From Phragmitibacter flavus (GTDB lineage: Bacteria; Verrucomicrobiota; Verrucomicrobiia; Verrucomicrobiales; Verrucomicrobiaceae): DNA of 64,000 bases. Under the pieces are notes generated by a model that was not told the origin of the DNA, did not search any database, and worked only from the letters and a program-made list of their open reading frames with translations. Positions 1 through 8,258 of the stretch are shown here, piece after piece; the stretch's first letter is position 1; every line of letters begins with the position of its first letter. The DNA is taken from positions 310,001 through 374,000 of the forward strand of contig NZ_VAUV01000004.1 of assembly GCF_005780165.1 (NCBI RefSeq), written 5' to 3'. The position numbers were made by a program, and so were the translations under genes.

Positions 1-23
1 CTTTCTGCCGAACAGTTATTCTT

Positions 24-53
24 CGACAAGTCGTAAAGCATCACGACTCGTCG
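24..53. repeat. Hairpin in the gene-free left edge
   Basis: An 11-bp inverted repeat with one mismatch (CGACAAGTCGT at 24-34, ACGACTCGTCG at 43-53) with an 8-nt loop. No clear T-run follows on either strand, so it is not a convincing terminator. In the rest of positions 1-282 I see no gene, RNA or repeat; the gene this segment belongs to may lie outside the window. Confidence 0.4.
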
Positions 54-282
54 GTTTACGCTTATCAATTTTAGCTGCCGCGCAGTGCGTATGCACGGAA
101 AAACTTGCCCAGTTTTTGATTTTGTGGAAGGCCGATTGTTGAGGGCTTGGTCGATGGCGCGTGCTGGCAAGCCCTTTCCCCATTCATCCATCTCTCTACC
201 GGAATCCCCAACTCGTAGGACCAACCCTTACCTCGTCAAATTCAGCACCTTCTCCGTTGTCCGGCAGACCACCCACCCACCA

Positions 283-510
283 TCAGCGAAACTCCCGACG
301 CCCGCACTTCAAACAAGTCTGCAACCGATCACCCCCTTGAACCGCCACAATGATCCACACGATCAACCACAATCCCGTCATCAACGTCAGTCCAAAGTGC
401 AGCCAATGTCGCACCGCCGGTTTTCCATGCAATGTCACATCCTCACAACCCTGACATAACCGCAGCCTCACCTGCAACGGCTTGTCAATGATCTCAAAAG
501 GGAACCGCAT
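283..510 (-). CDS. Small four-cysteine membrane protein (putative zinc ribbon), 75 aa
   Basis: Begins 6 nt after the valS stop codon on the same strand, so it is probably co-transcribed with valS. The protein has a CxxC pair at residues 19-22, one hydrophobic segment at about residues 38-58 rich in Leu, Trp, Ile and Val, and a second CxxC pair at 66-69 in a short basic tail. Two CxxC knuckles at opposite ends of one membrane helix would suit a split zinc ribbon, with both ends on the same side only if the segment is a re-entrant hairpin. I do not recognise a named family. The ordered cysteines and tight spacing argue that it is a real gene; the short length keeps confidence moderate. Confidence 0.6.
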   Translation of the reverse strand: MRFPFEIIDKPLQVRLRLCQGCEDVTLHGKPAVRHWLHFGLTLMTGLWLIVWIIVAVQGGDRLQTCLKCGRREFR

Positions 511-516
511 ATACCG

Positions 517-3414
517 TCAGCTCAACGCCTCCAGCATCCCCACCAGCTTCGCTTTCTTCTCCAGCCAGTCGGTCTCACGCTGACGATGCTCCTCCAGCAC
601 CTTCGCCGGCACCTTCGCGGCAAAATTTTCATCCGCCAGCTTCGCCTGCACCTTCGCCAGTTCGCTCTCCACTTTGGCGAGCTCCTTCGTCAAACGTTCA
701 CGCTCCGCCGACGCATCGATCAGCCCCTCCAGCGGCAAAAACAGCTCTCCCATCGTCGTGATCGCCACCGGCGTGCCTTTGCCTGGCTCGAACTTCGGAT
801 CCACGTCCAGCGGCTCCGCGTTCAACAAAATCCGCAGCACCTCCACATCATGCGCCGCCAGATCCACCGACGGCTTCAGCACAAAACGCACCTTCTTGTT
901 GATGTTGAAGCTGCTCTTCAAACCACGCCCAAGGTTCACCACCTCATACTTGTTCGCCGCAATCTGCTCGTCTTCCGGCAACAACCCCATGTGTGCCAGC
1001 TCATCCTCATCAAACGGCTTCGGCCACGGCGCAAACATGATGCTCCTGCCGCCCTGCTCTTCCGGCATGTCTTCGGCAAACCCCATCCCATGCCAAAGCT
1101 CTTCCGTGATGAACGGCATGAACGGATGAAACAACCGCAAAGTCTGCCCAAGCACATGATCGATCACCGACAACGTGTTCGCCTTGCGCTTCGCATCCGA
1201 TCCCTGCAACACCGCCTTGCTCGCCTCCACATACCAGTCGCAATACTCGCTCCAGAAGAACCGGTAAAGCGTCTGCGTCGCGTCGCTAAAACGATACTCC
1301 TCCAGCGCCAGCGTCACTTCGCGAATCGCCGCGTTCAAGCGCAACAAGATCCACTTGTCGTCGCTCGACAACAACGCGCTGTTGATCTCGCCCTCCATCT
1401 CCCCGCCCTGCATCTGACGGAAGCGCGCCGCGTTCCACAGCTTCGTGCAAAAATTCCGACCCAGCTCCACATTCTTCTCATCAAACAGAATGTCCTGCCC
1501 CAGCGGCGCACTGCGCATGATCCCAAACCGCAGCGCATCCGCCCCAAAGTTCGCGATCAAATCCAGCGGATCAGGCGAATTGCCCAGCGACTTCGACATC
1601 TTGCGACCCTGCTTGTCGCGGATGATCCCCGTGTAATACACGTTTTTGAAAGGCATCTCGCCCATGTATTCATACCCCGCCATGATCATCCGGGCCACCC
1701 AGAAAAAGATGATGTCCGGACCCGTCACCAAATCCGTCGTCGGATAAAACGCCTTCAAAGTAGGAGTTGCATCCTCCTTGGCGGATTCCATCTCCCAACC
1801 CATCGTCGCAAACGGCCACAACCAGGAACTGAACCACGTGTCCAGCACATCCGCATCCTGCACAAAACCATGATGCTCCAGATGGATCGCCTGATCCTCC
1901 TCGGTCGTCGCCACAAACAAGGTGAACGCCTGCTCCTCTTCCACCCCGCCCTTCGTTTCAAAACCAAAGCTTGGATGCGACACCTCCTCGCGATCACTCT
2001 CCCGAATCACCCGCACCACACGACCTGCCTTGGCATGACCTTCCGGCGTCCAATCCAGACCGCTCCACGCAAACAACTCGGCAGCCGTCTCAGCCGGCTT
2101 CAGCACGATCCTCTTCGACCACACCGGCACCCGATGCCCCCACCACAACTGACGCGAAATGCACCAGTCCTGCAAATTGCCCATCCAATGGTCGTAAACC
2201 TTCGCCCAGCGATCCGGATAAAACTTCATCTCGCCCTTCGCCACCACCTCACGCGACGCCTCCTGACTCGGATACTTCAAAAACCACTGCTCGCTCAATC
2301 GCGGCTCGATCGGCACCCCGCCACGCTCCGAATACCCCACCTTGTTCTGATACGGCTCTTCCTTGTCGAGCGACCCCAACTCACGCAGCATCTCCACCGC
2401 CTTCTTGCGCGCCTCAAACCGCTCCATCCCCGCGAGGTCCATGCCCGCAAGCTCATTCATCACGCCATTCGGATGCATGATGTCGATCACCTCCAACCCA
2501 TGCCGGAGACCAATCTCAAAATCGTTCTTGTCATGCGCCGGCGTCACCTTCAACACCCCCGTGCCGAATTCAAAATCCACATGCTCATCACCCACAATCG
2601 GAATCGCTGCCTGATTCTCCAACGGCAACAGCCGCCGCACATGCTTCCCAATCAACTGCGCATAACGCGGATCCTTCGGATTCACCGCAATCGCCGTATC
2701 CCCTGGAATCGTCTCCGGCCGTGTGGTCGCAATCGTCAAAAACGTCCCCGGCTCCTCCACCACCTCCACTTTAAAATAATACAGGAATCCCCGCTGCTCA
2801 CGCATCTCCACCTCTTCATCACTGATCGCCGTCAACGAAGCCGGACACCAGTTCACCATGCGTTTGCCACGATAAATCAGACCTTTTTTATACAGGTCCA
2901 CAAACACCTTCTGCACTCCACGGGAATACTCCTCATCCATCGTGAACCGCTCCCGACTCCAGTCGCAGGACGCCCCCAGTTTTTTCAACTGCTGGATGAT
3001 GATCCCGCCCTTGTCGTTCTTCCATTCCCAAATCTTCTCCACCAGTTTCTCCCGACCCAAATCATCGCGATGTTTGATCTCCCCCAGTTTTTTGAGGTTC
3101 TTCTCCACCACGTTCTGCGTCGCAATTCCCGCATGATCCGTCCCCGGCAGCCAAAGCACCTCCTTGCCCAGCATCCGCGCCCGACGCGACAAAATGTCCT
3201 GAATCGTGTTGTTCAGCACATGCCCCAAAGTGAGAATTCCCGTCACATTAGGCGGCGGAATCACGATCGAATAAGCCGGACGCTTCTCACTGACCCTCGC
3301 TGGATCCGCTTCAAAGCACTTGTCATCAAGCCAGCGTAGATACCAGCGTTCCTCCGCCTCGGCGGGTGTGTAAGTTTTGCTTAGCTCAGGCATAAAAGGG
3401 CCGCCAACATGCAC
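517..3414 (-). CDS. valS: Valyl-tRNA synthetase
   Basis: Charges tRNA-Val with valine in the cytoplasm. 965 aa is normal for the family. The class I core is clear: PPPNVTG followed by TLGH (residues 62-65) in the HIGH position, GTDHAGIATQ, the CP1 editing domain with TTRPETIPGDTA, and KMSKS near residue 600. An anticodon-binding domain and a C-terminal coiled coil of about 65 residues (ERERLTKELAKVESELAKVQ) complete it. The first His of HIGH is Thr here. The start at 3414 has GGAG 9 nt upstream; an in-frame ATG at 3393 (MPELSKTY) matches the family N-terminus better but has no visible ribosome site. Its 3' neighbour is the small zinc-ribbon protein. Confidence 0.98.
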   Translation of the reverse strand: MHVGGPFMPELSKTYTPAEAEERWYLRWLDDKCFEADPARVSEKRPAYSIVIPPPNVTGILTLGHVLNNTIQDILSRRARMLGKEVLWLPGTDHAGIATQNVVEKNLKKLGEIKHRDDLGREKLVEKIWEWKNDKGGIIIQQLKKLGASCDWSRERFTMDEEYSRGVQKVFVDLYKKGLIYRGKRMVNWCPASLTAISDEEVEMREQRGFLYYFKVEVVEEPGTFLTIATTRPETIPGDTAIAVNPKDPRYAQLIGKHVRRLLPLENQAAIPIVGDEHVDFEFGTGVLKVTPAHDKNDFEIGLRHGLEVIDIMHPNGVMNELAGMDLAGMERFEARKKAVEMLRELGSLDKEEPYQNKVGYSERGGVPIEPRLSEQWFLKYPSQEASREVVAKGEMKFYPDRWAKVYDHWMGNLQDWCISRQLWWGHRVPVWSKRIVLKPAETAAELFAWSGLDWTPEGHAKAGRVVRVIRESDREEVSHPSFGFETKGGVEEEQAFTLFVATTEEDQAIHLEHHGFVQDADVLDTWFSSWLWPFATMGWEMESAKEDATPTLKAFYPTTDLVTGPDIIFFWVARMIMAGYEYMGEMPFKNVYYTGIIRDKQGRKMSKSLGNSPDPLDLIANFGADALRFGIMRSAPLGQDILFDEKNVELGRNFCTKLWNAARFRQMQGGEMEGEINSALLSSDDKWILLRLNAAIREVTLALEEYRFSDATQTLYRFFWSEYCDWYVEASKAVLQGSDAKRKANTLSVIDHVLGQTLRLFHPFMPFITEELWHGMGFAEDMPEEQGGRSIMFAPWPKPFDEDELAHMGLLPEDEQIAANKYEVVNLGRGLKSSFNINKKVRFVLKPSVDLAAHDVEVLRILLNAEPLDVDPKFEPGKGTPVAITTMGELFLPLEGLIDASAERERLTKELAKVESELAKVQAKLADENFAAKVPAKVLEEHRQRETDWLEKKAKLVGMLEALS

Positions 3415-3548
3415 TCAATCTCCACAAAAAGCAAACCCCTCAACCTTCCGTCACGATCCGGCTCCCGCGAAGTTTCACACCGCCCCCATGAACCTTCCAT
3501 CACTCCACGCAACTTCCTCCCCTCCCGCGCGTTTAACGATTCATCACC

Positions 3549-4235
3549 ATGAACCATCACCCGTTCGCCTCCTCCCTTCTCCGCGCTGCCTTGAATCGTC
3601 GCCGGTTCCTATCCCGACTCGCCCTCGGCACCGCCTTCTTCACCACCCCCGGTGCCTTTGCTGAGGCCCTCACCCTGACCCCGCGTCAAACCGAGGGCCC
3701 CTTTTATCCCGACAAACTGCCGCTCGATACCGACAACGACCTCGTCATCCTCAAAGATTCCACCACCCCCGCCATCGGTGAAATCACCTGGCTCAGCGGC
3801 CGCGTCCTCAACGAAAAAGGCCAGCCCATCAACAACGCCCTCGTTGAAATCTGGCAGTGCGACAACAACGGCGTCTACCTCCACAGCCGCAGCGGCGGCG
3901 GCACCGCCCCGCAGGACAAAAACTTCCAGGGCTACGGCAAATTCCAAACCAACAAAAACGGCGAATATCTCTTTCGCACCATCAAACCCGTCCCCTACAC
4001 CGGCCGCACCCCGCACATTCATATCAAAGTCAAAAGTGCTGCGGACAAGGAACTTCTCACCACCCAATGCTACGTCAAAGGGGTTGCCCAGAACGAACGC
4101 GACGGCATTTGGAAACGCCTCGACAAAGCCCAGCGCGATTCCGTGACCGTCGATTTCTTTCCCAAACCCGAATCCAAAACCGGCGAACTGCTCGCCAGCT
4201 TTAACATCGTCCTCGGCCAAACCCCCGCCGAGTAA
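3549..4235 (+). CDS. Exported intradiol ring-cleavage dioxygenase-like protein
   Basis: Related to catechol/protocatechuate 3,4-dioxygenases, which open aromatic diols between the two hydroxyls using non-haem Fe(III). The N-terminus has a Tat-like signal (RRRFL at 17-21, then a hydrophobic stretch ending AFA at 36-38). The family fold is seen in GRVLNEKGQPINNALVEIWQ, a beta-sandwich opening, followed by candidate iron ligands Tyr110, Tyr150, His156 and His158 (the segment PYTGRTPHIH). At 228 aa it is a single-domain form. Many exported members of this family have no known substrate, so the aromatic-cleavage role is an inference from fold and ligands. It converges with the downstream hydrolase, with 6 nt between stop codons. 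Confidence 0.85.
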   Translation: MNHHPFASSLLRAALNRRRFLSRLALGTAFFTTPGAFAEALTLTPRQTEGPFYPDKLPLDTDNDLVILKDSTTPAIGEITWLSGRVLNEKGQPINNALVEIWQCDNNGVYLHSRSGGGTAPQDKNFQGYGKFQTNKNGEYLFRTIKPVPYTGRTPHIHIKVKSAADKELLTTQCYVKGVAQNERDGIWKRLDKAQRDSVTVDFFPKPESKTGELLASFNIVLGQTPAE

Positions 4236-4241
4236 ACCACC

Positions 4242-5177
4242 TCACGACCCTTTCAAATACTGCACCCAGGCTTTGGCCGTCGCTTCACCGGGAAGCCAGG
4301 TGGCATCCCGTTTCTTGCCATGAAAACTGCCCATCGCATTCGTTTCAAAAGTTTCAGGATCACCCAACCAACCATCCGCGAGCGACATCTTCTGCAGGCC
4401 CGATCCTGATCCCGATCTGGCCGCACTACCAAATCCCAACCCACCGCCGGACGCAGGCAGACGCAACGCGATCACATCCTGCAGAAACGCGATCGCCAGA
4501 GGTTTGGTGTTGCCGGTCGAATGCCCCTCCGTCGGATGCAAAGCCAGTGTCCAGGCCGCCCGATTGGACTTGCCTTCTTCAAAATACTTCACGGCGGTAT
4601 CCACCCAATCTGGCTTGTCCGTTTTGCCCACGCAAACCAGCCAGGGAATGTCCGCCTTCTCACGCATCCAGCTCCCCGGACCCCACGTGCCTTTGATCGA
4701 CGCAATGGCCACCACGCGCTTATGGTGGAACTGACTGTATCGCTCCGCCGTGTTGGACCCCGCCGACGTTCCCCAAAACGCCAGTGGAGGATCTTTCAAA
4801 TAAGCATGCCCATTGGCCGCAGCCAGCGCATTCACCGCTTCATTAAGGACCTTGGCCGTCGACCCGTCTGGATCGCCTTGATATTTGCCACCGGGATCCT
4901 GCTGAAGCTGGCAACCCACCAGCGCAAAGCCTGTGCGAGCCGCAAACGCCTGCCATTCCGCATCCGCCACACTGTTCCGCGCATCCCCGTTGCGACCCGG
5001 AATGATCACCAACACACCCCGCAACGTTTTCGTTTCAGGCGGTGACCACCAGCGAAAAGTGGCAACGTCCAGATGAGGATTCGGCTTGGGACCAGCGTCC
5101 CATTCAGGACTTTGCGCCCTAACTTCGAATGACGCAGCCAAAACAAGGCCGGCAAAGATGATGGTTGGAACCTTCAT
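4242..5177 (-). CDS. Secreted alpha/beta-hydrolase
   Basis: A 311-aa protein with a Sec signal peptide (about residues 1-21, ending VRAQ). The hydrolase fold is shown by a strand-turn VLVIIPGRNGDARN after residue 55, the nucleophile elbow GTSAGS with Ser138, a late acid candidate in VCVGKTDKPDW and a His candidate in TEGHSTG. The C-terminal 80 residues contain a Gly/Ser-rich linker (SGGGLGFGSAARSGSGSG) followed by a short tail. It resembles PHB-depolymerase/feruloyl-esterase-type secreted esterases more than lipases, but the substrate cannot be read from sequence. It is monocistronic and convergent with the dioxygenase-like gene. Confidence 0.75.
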   Translation of the reverse strand: MKVPTIIFAGLVLAASFEVRAQSPEWDAGPKPNPHLDVATFRWWSPPETKTLRGVLVIIPGRNGDARNSVADAEWQAFAARTGFALVGCQLQQDPGGKYQGDPDGSTAKVLNEAVNALAAANGHAYLKDPPLAFWGTSAGSNTAERYSQFHHKRVVAIASIKGTWGPGSWMREKADIPWLVCVGKTDKPDWVDTAVKYFEEGKSNRAAWTLALHPTEGHSTGNTKPLAIAFLQDVIALRLPASGGGLGFGSAARSGSGSGLQKMSLADGWLGDPETFETNAMGSFHGKKRDATWLPGEATAKAWVQYLKGS

Positions 5178-5318
5178 AAAAATCGATGCGGAAAACTATG
5201 ACCCTCTCAACAAACACTCGTGCTGACTGAATAGGCCGATTCATTTGCATGCTAGATTCGCCAAATAAGTTTGGACAGGTTTTTCTTGTCAGCTCCCTAA
5301 AAAACAATGCCCATCACC

Positions 5319-6185
5319 TCATGCCCCCACCGGATGCCACACCGTCTTGAACTCAATCCCCTGACGGATCGCATCCACCGATTGCATCCCCACATCCCCC
5401 CAATCAATCCCCTCTTCAGCCTTCTTCAAAAACACCCGCTTCACACTTTCCGCCGCTCCCATGCGTATGGCCTCACGTTCCGTCGCGATCACCGCCCCGC
5501 TCAACACCCGCAAGTGCTCATGCATGGCAAACGTCGGAATCAACTCAGGTCGGAAACCCGTCAACAGATTCACCACCCCGCCGGGTAGATCGCTCGTCGC
5601 CAGCATTTCCCCCAACACAATCGCCGGATAAGGCCGTGCTGACGAAGCCAAAGCCACCGCCGTATTGCCACTGACGATCATTGGCACTACCAGGGACACC
5701 AACGCCAGCAACGGCGATTCATCCGGCGCAATGATCCCCACTACCCCGGTCGGCTCCGTCACGGTGAAATTGAAGTGCGATGAAGCGACCGGATTCACAC
5801 TGCCCAACACCTGCTCATACTTGTCCGTCCAACCCGCATAATAAACGATCCGATCAATCGACACCTGCACCTCTTCCTTCGCCAGCTCGAGCGACGATCC
5901 ATCCAACGCAATCGCCGCCGCCAGTTCCCCTGATCTCGCCTCCATCATCTCCGCAAGCCGATACAAGATCTGCCCCCGATTGTAGCCACTGCGTTTCGCC
6001 CATCCAGGACCCGCCTTCGCCGCCGCCTCCACCGCATTGCGCAGATCCTTGCGCGTGCACTGCGGGATGTTGGCGATAAATCCCCCCTCCTTGTCATGCA
6101 ATGGAAACACCCGCCCGCTCTCCGAACGAATAAAAGCTCCACCGACATAACACTTCGGCGTTTTGGTAATAGGTAAACGGGACAT
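5319..6185 (-). CDS. Half-length aldehyde dehydrogenase-like protein without the catalytic domain
   Basis: 288 aa from the ATG at 6185 (an in-frame extension to 6212 runs into the flanking repeat). It aligns with the N-terminal NAD-binding half of ALDHs: VGGAF start, YNRGQILYRLAEMME, AGWTDKYEQVLG, GVVGIIAPDESPLLALVSLV and LPGGVVNLLTG. The usual WNFP is replaced by PDESP, and the protein ends before the ELGGK glutamate and the catalytic cysteine. It therefore cannot be a standard ALDH. Its partner, the full ALDH, lies immediately upstream in the same direction, so a structural or regulatory role in an ALDH heteromer is plausible but unproven. A repeat-bounded GxxExxY gene now separates the two. 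Confidence 0.8.
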   Translation of the reverse strand: MSRLPITKTPKCYVGGAFIRSESGRVFPLHDKEGGFIANIPQCTRKDLRNAVEAAAKAGPGWAKRSGYNRGQILYRLAEMMEARSGELAAAIALDGSSLELAKEEVQVSIDRIVYYAGWTDKYEQVLGSVNPVASSHFNFTVTEPTGVVGIIAPDESPLLALVSLVVPMIVSGNTAVALASSARPYPAIVLGEMLATSDLPGGVVNLLTGFRPELIPTFAMHEHLRVLSGAVIATEREAIRMGAAESVKRVFLKKAEEGIDWGDVGMQSVDAIRQGIEFKTVWHPVGA

Positions 6186-6204
6186 AGAAAAGTTTGGCGA
6201 ATTT

Positions 6205-6660
6205 TTAACCACAGATGGACACAGATAAACACAGATAAGAGAGGGTTAACATGACTCGCTCCCACTCCAGTTTGGGTTTGTAGAAATTAATGATCAAACC
6301 CACCCGTAACTTGGTAATGCGCAGGTAATTCAACATCTGCCCTCGTTCGTGGTTGGTGATGCGATCAATTACCGTGGTGTCTACCACCACAGAGTTATCT
6401 ACAATCAGGTCAGGGATAAACTCCCCCACGGTGAAACCCTTGTAGATCAAATCAAATTTTCGCTGCTGATCAATGGCCGCCTCCTTCAACCTCAACTCCA
6501 CGATCATCGCCCTCTCATAGGGTTTCTCATGCAACCCGTGCCCCATCTCATTCAACACCTCAAATGCACAACCAATGATCAGATGCGTCAACTCCTTGTG
6601 CTCACCGTCATTAAATCTGTGTTTATCTGTGTCCATCTGTGGTTGAAAAAATTCACTCAC
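6205..6660 (-). CDS. GxxExxY-family protein, start and stop lying in inverted repeats
   Basis: 151 aa with the signature G42-L-H-E45-K-P-Y48 after HLIIGCAFEVLNEMG, and the later conserved segments LIYKGFTVGEFIPDLIV, RGQMLNYLRI and KLRVGLIINF. The family has a PD-(D/E)XK nuclease-like fold and no established function. The GTG start at 6660 overlaps the ALDH stop codon by 4 nt; an ATG at 6636 lies inside the right-hand 30-nt repeat. The last codons and the TAA at 6205-6207 fall in the left-hand repeat. The gene interrupts what looks like a deoC-ALDH-ALDH operon. It is probably part of a repeat-bounded insertion; whether the repeats move or are recognised by this protein is unknown. Confidence 0.8.
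   Translation of the reverse strand: MSEFFQPQMDTDKHRFNDGEHKELTHLIIGCAFEVLNEMGHGLHEKPYERAMIVELRLKEAAIDQQRKFDLIYKGFTVGEFIPDLIVDNSVVVDTTVIDRITNHERGQMLNYLRITKLRVGLIINFYKPKLEWERVMLTLSYLCLSVSICG
6207..6236. repeat. 30-nt ACACAGAT-type repeat, left arm of inverted pair
   Basis: Sequence begins AACCACAGATGGACACAGAT and continues AAACACAGAT, i.e. three ACAGAT units at 10-nt period. It is the exact reverse complement of 6615-6644 and covers the 3' end of the GxxExxY gene. Related copies are at 8165-8194 and 8225-8254, and a degraded copy is at 16033-16050. Confidence 0.9.
6615..6644. repeat. 30-nt ACACAGAT-type repeat, right arm of inverted pair
   Basis: Exact reverse complement of 6207-6236, covering codons about 6-15 of the GxxExxY gene. 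The two arms bracket a 378-nt core that holds most of that gene and nothing else. Confidence 0.9.
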
Positions 6661-8144
6661 CCAACCACCAAATAGTCCAACAACCCTTGTTTCCCGCCCT
6701 CTCTGCCGAACCCGCTCTCCTTATACCCACCAAACGGCGATCCCGGATCGAACTTGTTATACGTATTCGCCCACACCACCCCAGCTTTCAGCTCCGAGGC
6801 CAGCTTCAATATTTTCGAACCTTTGTCCGTCCACACCCCCGCCGACAAACCATAACTCGAATTGTTCGCTTTCTCCACCGCCTCATCCACCGTTCGAAAC
6901 GTCAACACACTCAAGACCGGCCCAAAGATCTCCTCGTTCGCGACCCGATGACTCTGTGTCACTCCCGTCAGCAAAGTCGGCTTGAAATAAAACCCCTGCT
7001 CCGGAAGCGCACACTCTGGCTGATACATCCCTGCCCCTTCTTCCACTCCACTTTCCACTAACGCTTTGATCCTCTCCAGTTGCTCACTCGAATTGATCGC
7101 TCCCACATCGGTGTTCTTGTCCATCGGATCTCCCACCCGCAACGTCGCCAGTCTCCGCTTCAACTTTTCCACCACCACCTCTGCGACGCCCTCCTGCACC
7201 AGTAAACGCGATCCCGCGCAACAGACGTGCCCCTGATTAAAAAAGATCCCGTTCACAATCCCCTCCACCGCCTGATCCAACGGCGCATCATCCAAAACGA
7301 TATTCGCCCCCTTGCCACCCAACTCCATCGTCATTTTTTTGTCCGTCGCCGCCAGCGACTTCATGATCCCCTTGCCCACCTCGGTCGACCCGGTAAATGC
7401 CACCTTCTTCGTCAACTTGTGCGTCATGATCGCCGACCCCGCATCGCCAAATCCGCTGACGATGTTCACCACCCCGGGCGGTAATTCCGCCTCCTGCAAA
7501 AGCGTGGCAAACTTCATTGCGGTGATGCTTGTTGTCTCCGCCGGCTTGATCACCACACAATTTCCCGCCGCCAATGCCGGAGCGATCTTCCATGCCAGCA
7601 TCAACAAGGGGAAATTCCAAGGAATGACCTGTCCGACAACACCATGCGGCGTCACCTTTCTTCCTGGCGCCAGATACTCCAGCTTGTCCGTCCAACCCGC
7701 ATGATAAAAAAAATGCGCCGCCGCCATCGGCACATCAAAGTCCCGCGATTCCTTGATCGGCTTTCCCCCATCCATCGTTTCCGCCACCGCAAACTCCCGC
7801 GACCGATCCTGCAACAACCTCGCGATGCGATAGAGATACTTTCCCCGCTCCGCCGCAGCGAGCTTGCTCCATGTCTTGTCATAAGCCCCTTGCGCCGCTT
7901 CACAAGCCTCATCCACATCCCGCGCATCCGCCTGCGCAATCGAAGCCAGTTTCAACCCCGTCGCCGGATTGATGGAATCAAAATATTGTTTGGAACGCGG
8001 TTTAACAGACTTGCCACCAATGAACAAATCATAACTCTCCTGTAACTTCGGGCTCGCCGTTTCTGGCGCCGGATCATACTCCCATAAATTACCAAAGATC
8101 AGTTCACGAGCACCCTTAGTTTTGGATTTGGTCGCAGTGGACAT
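6657..8144 (-). CDS. NAD(P)-dependent aldehyde dehydrogenase
   Basis: A full-length ALDH (495 aa from the ATG at 8144; a TTG further upstream at 8162 is less likely). It carries GVVGQVIPWNFPLLMLAWK, FTGSTEVGKGI in the Rossmann domain, the general base Glu in MELGGKGANIV, the catalytic Cys in NQGHVCCAGSRL and the late motif NEEIFGPV. It oxidises an aldehyde to the acid with NAD(P)+. Downstream of deoC, which releases acetaldehyde from deoxyribose 5-phosphate, acetaldehyde is the natural substrate guess. The GxxExxY gene overlaps its stop by 4 nt, and a gene-free copy of the same inverted repeat separates it from deoC. Confidence 0.95.
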   Translation of the reverse strand: MSTATKSKTKGARELIFGNLWEYDPAPETASPKLQESYDLFIGGKSVKPRSKQYFDSINPATGLKLASIAQADARDVDEACEAAQGAYDKTWSKLAAAERGKYLYRIARLLQDRSREFAVAETMDGGKPIKESRDFDVPMAAAHFFYHAGWTDKLEYLAPGRKVTPHGVVGQVIPWNFPLLMLAWKIAPALAAGNCVVIKPAETTSITAMKFATLLQEAELPPGVVNIVSGFGDAGSAIMTHKLTKKVAFTGSTEVGKGIMKSLAATDKKMTMELGGKGANIVLDDAPLDQAVEGIVNGIFFNQGHVCCAGSRLLVQEGVAEVVVEKLKRRLATLRVGDPMDKNTDVGAINSSEQLERIKALVESGVEEGAGMYQPECALPEQGFYFKPTLLTGVTQSHRVANEEIFGPVLSVLTFRTVDEAVEKANNSSYGLSAGVWTDKGSKILKLASELKAGVVWANTYNKFDPGSPFGGYKESGFGREGGKQGLLDYLVVG

Positions 8145-8164
8145 AAGAATAAACAAATACAATC

Positions 8165-8254
8165 AACCACAGATGGACACAGATACACACAGATGAGTTT
8201 CTACTAACTTCATCATTCCCTCATATCTGTGTTTATCTGTGTCCATCTGTGGTT
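8165..8254. repeat. Gene-free inverted pair of the 30-nt ACACAGAT-type repeat
   Basis: Arms 8165-8194 and 8225-8254 are the same 30-nt repeat as at 6207 and 6615 (one mismatch in the left arm). They are separated by a 30-nt spacer and fill the deoC-ALDH gap almost exactly. Transcribed, they could form a long hairpin. The structure equals the GxxExxY unit with its gene removed. Confidence 0.9.
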
Positions 8255-8258
8255 TTCT

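Noticed and set aside
85-459. Open frame at the left edge (plus strand)
   Set aside because: Low-complexity translation with many Pro, Thr, His and Gln residues, overlapping the more convincing zinc-ribbon gene on the minus strand.
586-3339. Very long open frame antisense to valS (plus strand)
   Set aside because: Its translation is rich in Arg, His, Pro and Leu with no domain; it is the mirror of a GC-rich coding gene with class I synthetase motifs on the other strand.
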